Source: Candidatus Thorarchaeota archaeon MP8T_1 (GTDB lineage: Archaea > Asgardarchaeota > Thorarchaeia > Thorarchaeales > Thorarchaeaceae). Taken from it: a stretch of 64,000 nt of DNA. Numbering within the stretch: position 1 is the first letter of the stretch; each line of letters begins with the position of its first letter. Positions 61,623 through 64,000 of this stretch are shown piece by piece. Position numbers and translations under genes: made by a program. Location of the stretch: the NCBI GenBank assembly GCA_002825465.1, contig PJER01000002.1, positions 124,001 through 188,000 of the forward strand, written 5' to 3'. The notes under the pieces were generated by a model. It was not told where the DNA came from. It searched no databases and saw only the letters and a program-made list of their open reading frames with translations.

Positions 61623-62402
61623 ATGGAACAAGTAGAACTGGGATGGAATGATTTCTGGGCTGAGATCTTCAGAGTGAAGCATAGGCGTACAATCCAGGGT
61701 ATCCAGCACTATGATAAGATGGTAGTTGATTTCTGCATCCAAGTTCTTGGACTGAAGAAGGGTGATGAGCTTCTTGATATCGCATGTGGGGCTGGAGATC
61801 AATCTGTCGAATTCGCTAGATCAGGTCTTAACGTCACAGCATTTGATATCTCTGAACGTCTGATTGAATACGCTAGAGAATGTGCTAAGGACAATAACGT
61901 AACAGCGGACTTCTTTACTGGGGATATGTTGAAGATGTCCTTTGAGAACCAGTTCAAAGGAGCTGTACTCCTTAGTCATAGTTTTGGTTTCTTTGATCAT
62001 GAAGACAATAAGCAAGTGCTCAAAGATACGCATAAAGCACTAAAGAATAAGGGGTGCCTCTTACTTGATTTGATGAATCCATACAATATTCCCCGATTCC
62101 AAAAGACCTGGACGCTCCTTGAAGGTGGATATCTCTTGAATGAACCTCATCTGCTTGATGCTCCTGCAGGAGTTCTTCGTGGTCGACCTGCAACTTTCAT
62201 CGATGCAGAAAATGATAGAATAGTATTGATGGATGAAGATGCATTATCGAACAACGACATCCGGATGTACACTGCACTTGAGATTCGTGCAATGCTGGAA
62301 GATGTGGGATTCAAGAGGGTGGAATTCTATGGTCAGAATAAACTTCCGCGGATGCAGTACTCATCTGATTCAGAACGCATGGTTGTTCTTGCACATAAGT
62401 GA
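61623..62402 (+). CDS. SAM-dependent methyltransferase, class I
   Basis: 259 residues. Motif I LLDIACGAGDQSVEFA, acidic residue in VTAFDISERLIEYA, motif II DFFTGDMLKMSF, and FGFFDHEDNKQVLKDTHKALKNKGCLLLDL (motif III region). The C-terminal part varies in this class and gives no substrate. GGAG ten bases before the ATG. It lies 231 bases before the EF-2 gene on the same strand. Confidence 0.85.
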   Translation: MEQVELGWNDFWAEIFRVKHRRTIQGIQHYDKMVVDFCIQVLGLKKGDELLDIACGAGDQSVEFARSGLNVTAFDISERLIEYARECAKDNNVTADFFTGDMLKMSFENQFKGAVLLSHSFGFFDHEDNKQVLKDTHKALKNKGCLLLDLMNPYNIPRFQKTWTLLEGGYLLNEPHLLDAPAGVLRGRPATFIDAENDRIVLMDEDALSNNDIRMYTALEIRAMLEDVGFKRVEFYGQNKLPRMQYSSDSERMVVLAHK

Positions 62403-62482
62403 TTCTTACTCACTGTCCACCTGTATTGACTACATTCATCCTTGAATGAGGAAAGAAACAAAAAATTAGTTCCACGACGAAA

Positions 62483-62491
62483 TACTTTTAA
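62483..62491 (+). promoter_or_regulatory. TATA-like box before the EF-2 gene
   Basis: CTTTTAATC preceded by GAAATA. A start 25-28 bases downstream would be near 62513, inside the structured leader. A second possible TATA-like GATATACT at 62609 lies too close to the start codon. Confidence 0.35.
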
Positions 62492-62498
62492 TCATCCG

Positions 62499-62575
62499 TA
62501 CGCGAATTCGCGCAAGCCACCGGTAAGGTTTCCGGTGACCCCAACGAGTTCTCTCGCGTATAATTTCAGTTGGGG
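62499..62575 (+). promoter_or_regulatory. Structured leader with overlapping stems upstream of the EF-2 gene
   Basis: Three perfect helices are possible: TACGCGA (62499-62505) with TCGCGTA (62554-62560); CACCGG (62518-62523) with CCGGTG (62532-62537); CCCCAAC (62539-62545) with GTTGGGG (62569-62575). The first and third cannot form together as simple hairpins because each encloses one arm of the other, so the leader can switch or form a pseudoknot. A 12-bp palindrome CGCGAATTCGCG is at 62501-62512. The stem region ends 58 bases before the start codon. Confidence 0.5.
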
Positions 62576-62633
62576 AGATGCTATGATACAGATTTGCGAG
62601 GGGACAAAGATATACTAACAAGGAGACAACCTC

Positions 62634-64000
62634 ATGGTTAAGATCAAAGATCCTGATGCTATCAAGCGACTGATACTATCAGATGATTTAGAACACAAAC
62701 GTATTATTGCCATTAGTGCCCATATTGACCACGGTAAGACTACCACAACCGACTACCTCATGAGACGAGCAGGTCTGATGTCTGATGCCGCTGCTGGTCA
62801 GGCATTGATGACTGACAGTGATGATGAGGAACAGGAGCGAGGGATCACTATTTTCACATCTGTCGTTCTACTAAACTTCAAAGTAGACAATGAGGAATAT
62901 CTAGTACAACTCTCAGACACTCCTGGCCATCTCTCATTCACTGGTGAGGTTTCCCGTGCTCTGCGTGCTAGCGATGGTGCAGTTATTCTAGTCGATGCTC
63001 TGGAAGGCCTTATGACTCAAACCGAGACAAATATACGCCTTGCAGTGGGCGGTGAAGCTTGCAAGCCTGTACTCTTCATCAACAAAGTTGACCGACTTAT
63101 CAATGAACTAAAGTTGCCTCCTGCGAAGGTCTACGAGAGAGTCGATATCATCATTGCCAAGGTAAATGAGCTAATTATGAAGGTCGCACCTGAAGGACTT
63201 GGAAAAGAATGGAGAGTAAGTTTTCAGGAAGGAAGTGTCGCAATCGGTAGCGCAAAGACTGGTTGGGCTTTTACTATGAAAACCCTCGAGAAGAAAAGTA
63301 TCAAGCCAATTGTTGTTTTTGAGAAATACAACGAAGGTGACGAGAAATGGCTCAGAGAGAATCTTCCGCTTGATGATGCGCTCCTTGAAATGATTGTAAA
63401 ACACCTCCCGAATCCTCGCGAAGCCCAGCGGATTAAGATACCCAGAATTTGGAAGGGCGACTTAGAGTCACCAGAAGGTCAAGCATTATTGAATGTTGAC
63501 CCGAATGGTCCTCTTATGGGTCTTATTTGTAAGATATTCATAGATCCCAAGAGTAAGCGACCTACACTCATTGGTCGTGTCTTCTCTGGAACAATCGAGA
63601 ATGGTCAAGAGATACGACTTGTGAACATGAGACAAAATGCTAAAGTCAAGAGGTTGGGAGTCCAAGAGATTACCGATATTCTTGACATGGATAAGGTTCC
63701 AGCAGGAAATCTCTTCTCTGTCTTTGGTTTCATGTGCCCAAGTGGAGAATCATTTGTTAATGCAGGTTCTGACATGGGTGGTTTTGAGTCCATTGAATAT
63801 GTCAGCGAACCGGTAGTTAGTAGAAGTATTAGACCTGTAGACCCACAGGAAATTGCCAAGCTTGGTGAGGTTGTATCTAAATGGATCATGGCTGACCCTA
63901 CTGCACGATTCGTTCATGACAAAGAATCTGGTGAATACCGTTTAGATGGTATCGATCCACTACAGATTGAGATTTTGACAAAGCGTATTCATGAACAGGT
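62634..64000 (+). CDS. Elongation factor 2 family GTPase, 3' end cut by window edge
   Basis: Translocase-type translation GTPase; 455 residues are visible, covering the G domain, G' insert-like part, domain II and the start of domain III. G1 AHIDHGKTT, G2 RGITI, G3 DTPGH, G4 NKVD. The stretch after G3 reads DTPGHLSFTGEVSRALRASDG, where archaeal EF-2 normally has DTPGHVDF; the Asp next to the catalytic His is replaced by Ser. This may be one of the EF-2 paralogs known in Asgard archaea rather than the main EF-2. The diphthamide histidine lies outside. AAGGAG eight bases before ATG 62634. Confidence 0.85.
   Translation, partial: MVKIKDPDAIKRLILSDDLEHKRIIAISAHIDHGKTTTTDYLMRRAGLMSDAAAGQALMTDSDDEEQERGITIFTSVVLLNFKVDNEEYLVQLSDTPGHLSFTGEVSRALRASDGAVILVDALEGLMTQTETNIRLAVGGEACKPVLFINKVDRLINELKLPPAKVYERVDIIIAKVNELIMKVAPEGLGKEWRVSFQEGSVAIGSAKTGWAFTMKTLEKKSIKPIVVFEKYNEGDEKWLRENLPLDDALLEMIVKHLPNPREAQRIKIPRIWKGDLESPEGQALLNVDPNGPLMGLICKIFIDPKSKRPTLIGRVFSGTIENGQEIRLVNMRQNAKVKRLGVQEITDILDMDKVPAGNLFSVFGFMCPSGESFVNAGSDMGGFESIEYVSEPVVSRSIRPVDPQEIAKLGEVVSKWIMADPTARFVHDKESGEYRLDGIDPLQIEILTKRIHEQ

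Noticed and set aside
1..64000. Mobile elements, CRISPR arrays, prophage or integrase
   Set aside because: I saw no transposase or integrase motif and no regularly spaced repeats on either strand.

Overview
This window reads as a chromosomal segment of an Asgard archaeon, most like the Thorarchaeia; the lineage is inferred. It combines archaeal core genes (class I lysyl-tRNA synthetase, archaeal CCA enzyme, TrmY, RtcB, pantoate kinase and phosphopantothenate synthetase, archaetidylinositol phosphate synthase) with proteins shared with eukaryotes. The latter are ribosomal eL13 and eS26, Rab-, Arf- and MglA-like small GTPases, Roadblock proteins, longin-like domains and TRAPP/Bet3 (V4R)-like proteins. 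Coding is dense on both strands, many genes start with GTG or TTG behind Shine-Dalgarno motifs, and overlapping start/stop pairs are common. I see no rRNA, CRISPR array, transposase or prophage. One tRNA gene is present.

Layout. 1-6 kb: CDF metal transporter (cut by the left edge), aminotransferase, glutamine synthetase, DUF72 protein and a surface protein. 6-13 kb: eL13, a PfkB kinase, then a Roadblock/winged-helix plus TRAPP-like cassette that is duplicated in tandem, with two membrane proteins between the copies. 12.5-20 kb: membrane-anchored winged-helix regulator, MacB-type ABC exporter, lysS, archaetidylinositol phosphate synthase with a PfkB-like protein that lacks its catalytic Asp, PadR and TrmY. 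20-25 kb: eS26, histone-deacetylase-like hydrolase, CCA enzyme, NUDIX and UPF0282. 25-30 kb: a compact ABC exporter with a half-size permease and a TPR/winged-helix partner, RHH regulator, Rab-like GTPase and M42 peptidase. 30-35 kb: inositol phosphate synthase, XPF-type nuclease, a regulator, and a DUF4430 / surface protein / ECF S-component operon. 35-41 kb: thymidylate kinase, a longin-like winged-helix protein, a probable non-coding RNA, a longin-Arf GTPase with a 370-residue acidic tail, single-OB SSB and others.

41-46 kb: rtcB, then selD. selD contains an in-frame TGA at its active site and is read here as a selenoprotein; an ordinary gene caller would start it 48 codons too late. A small minus-strand gene, another GTPase and a TPR protein follow. 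46-50 kb: a 1278-residue secreted gingipain-like protein and a Roadblock protein. 50-56 kb: coenzyme A genes (coaBC; pantoate kinase, phosphopantothenate synthetase, ketopantoate reductase) with an 18-bp palindrome in front of the kinase. 55-64 kb: MBL hydrolase, class V aminotransferase, MglA-like GTPase, creatininase-family protein, tRNA-Gln(CTG), membrane-anchored M14 carboxypeptidase, methyltransferase, and an EF-2-type GTPase behind a structured leader, cut by the right edge.

Taken together, the distinctive content is a GTPase network: four Ras-superfamily GTPases of different types, one free-standing Roadblock protein, two Roadblock/winged-helix fusions, two longin-like proteins and three TRAPP-like proteins. 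The duplicated Roadblock/TRAPP-like cassette and the selenocysteine selD are the two strongest leads.
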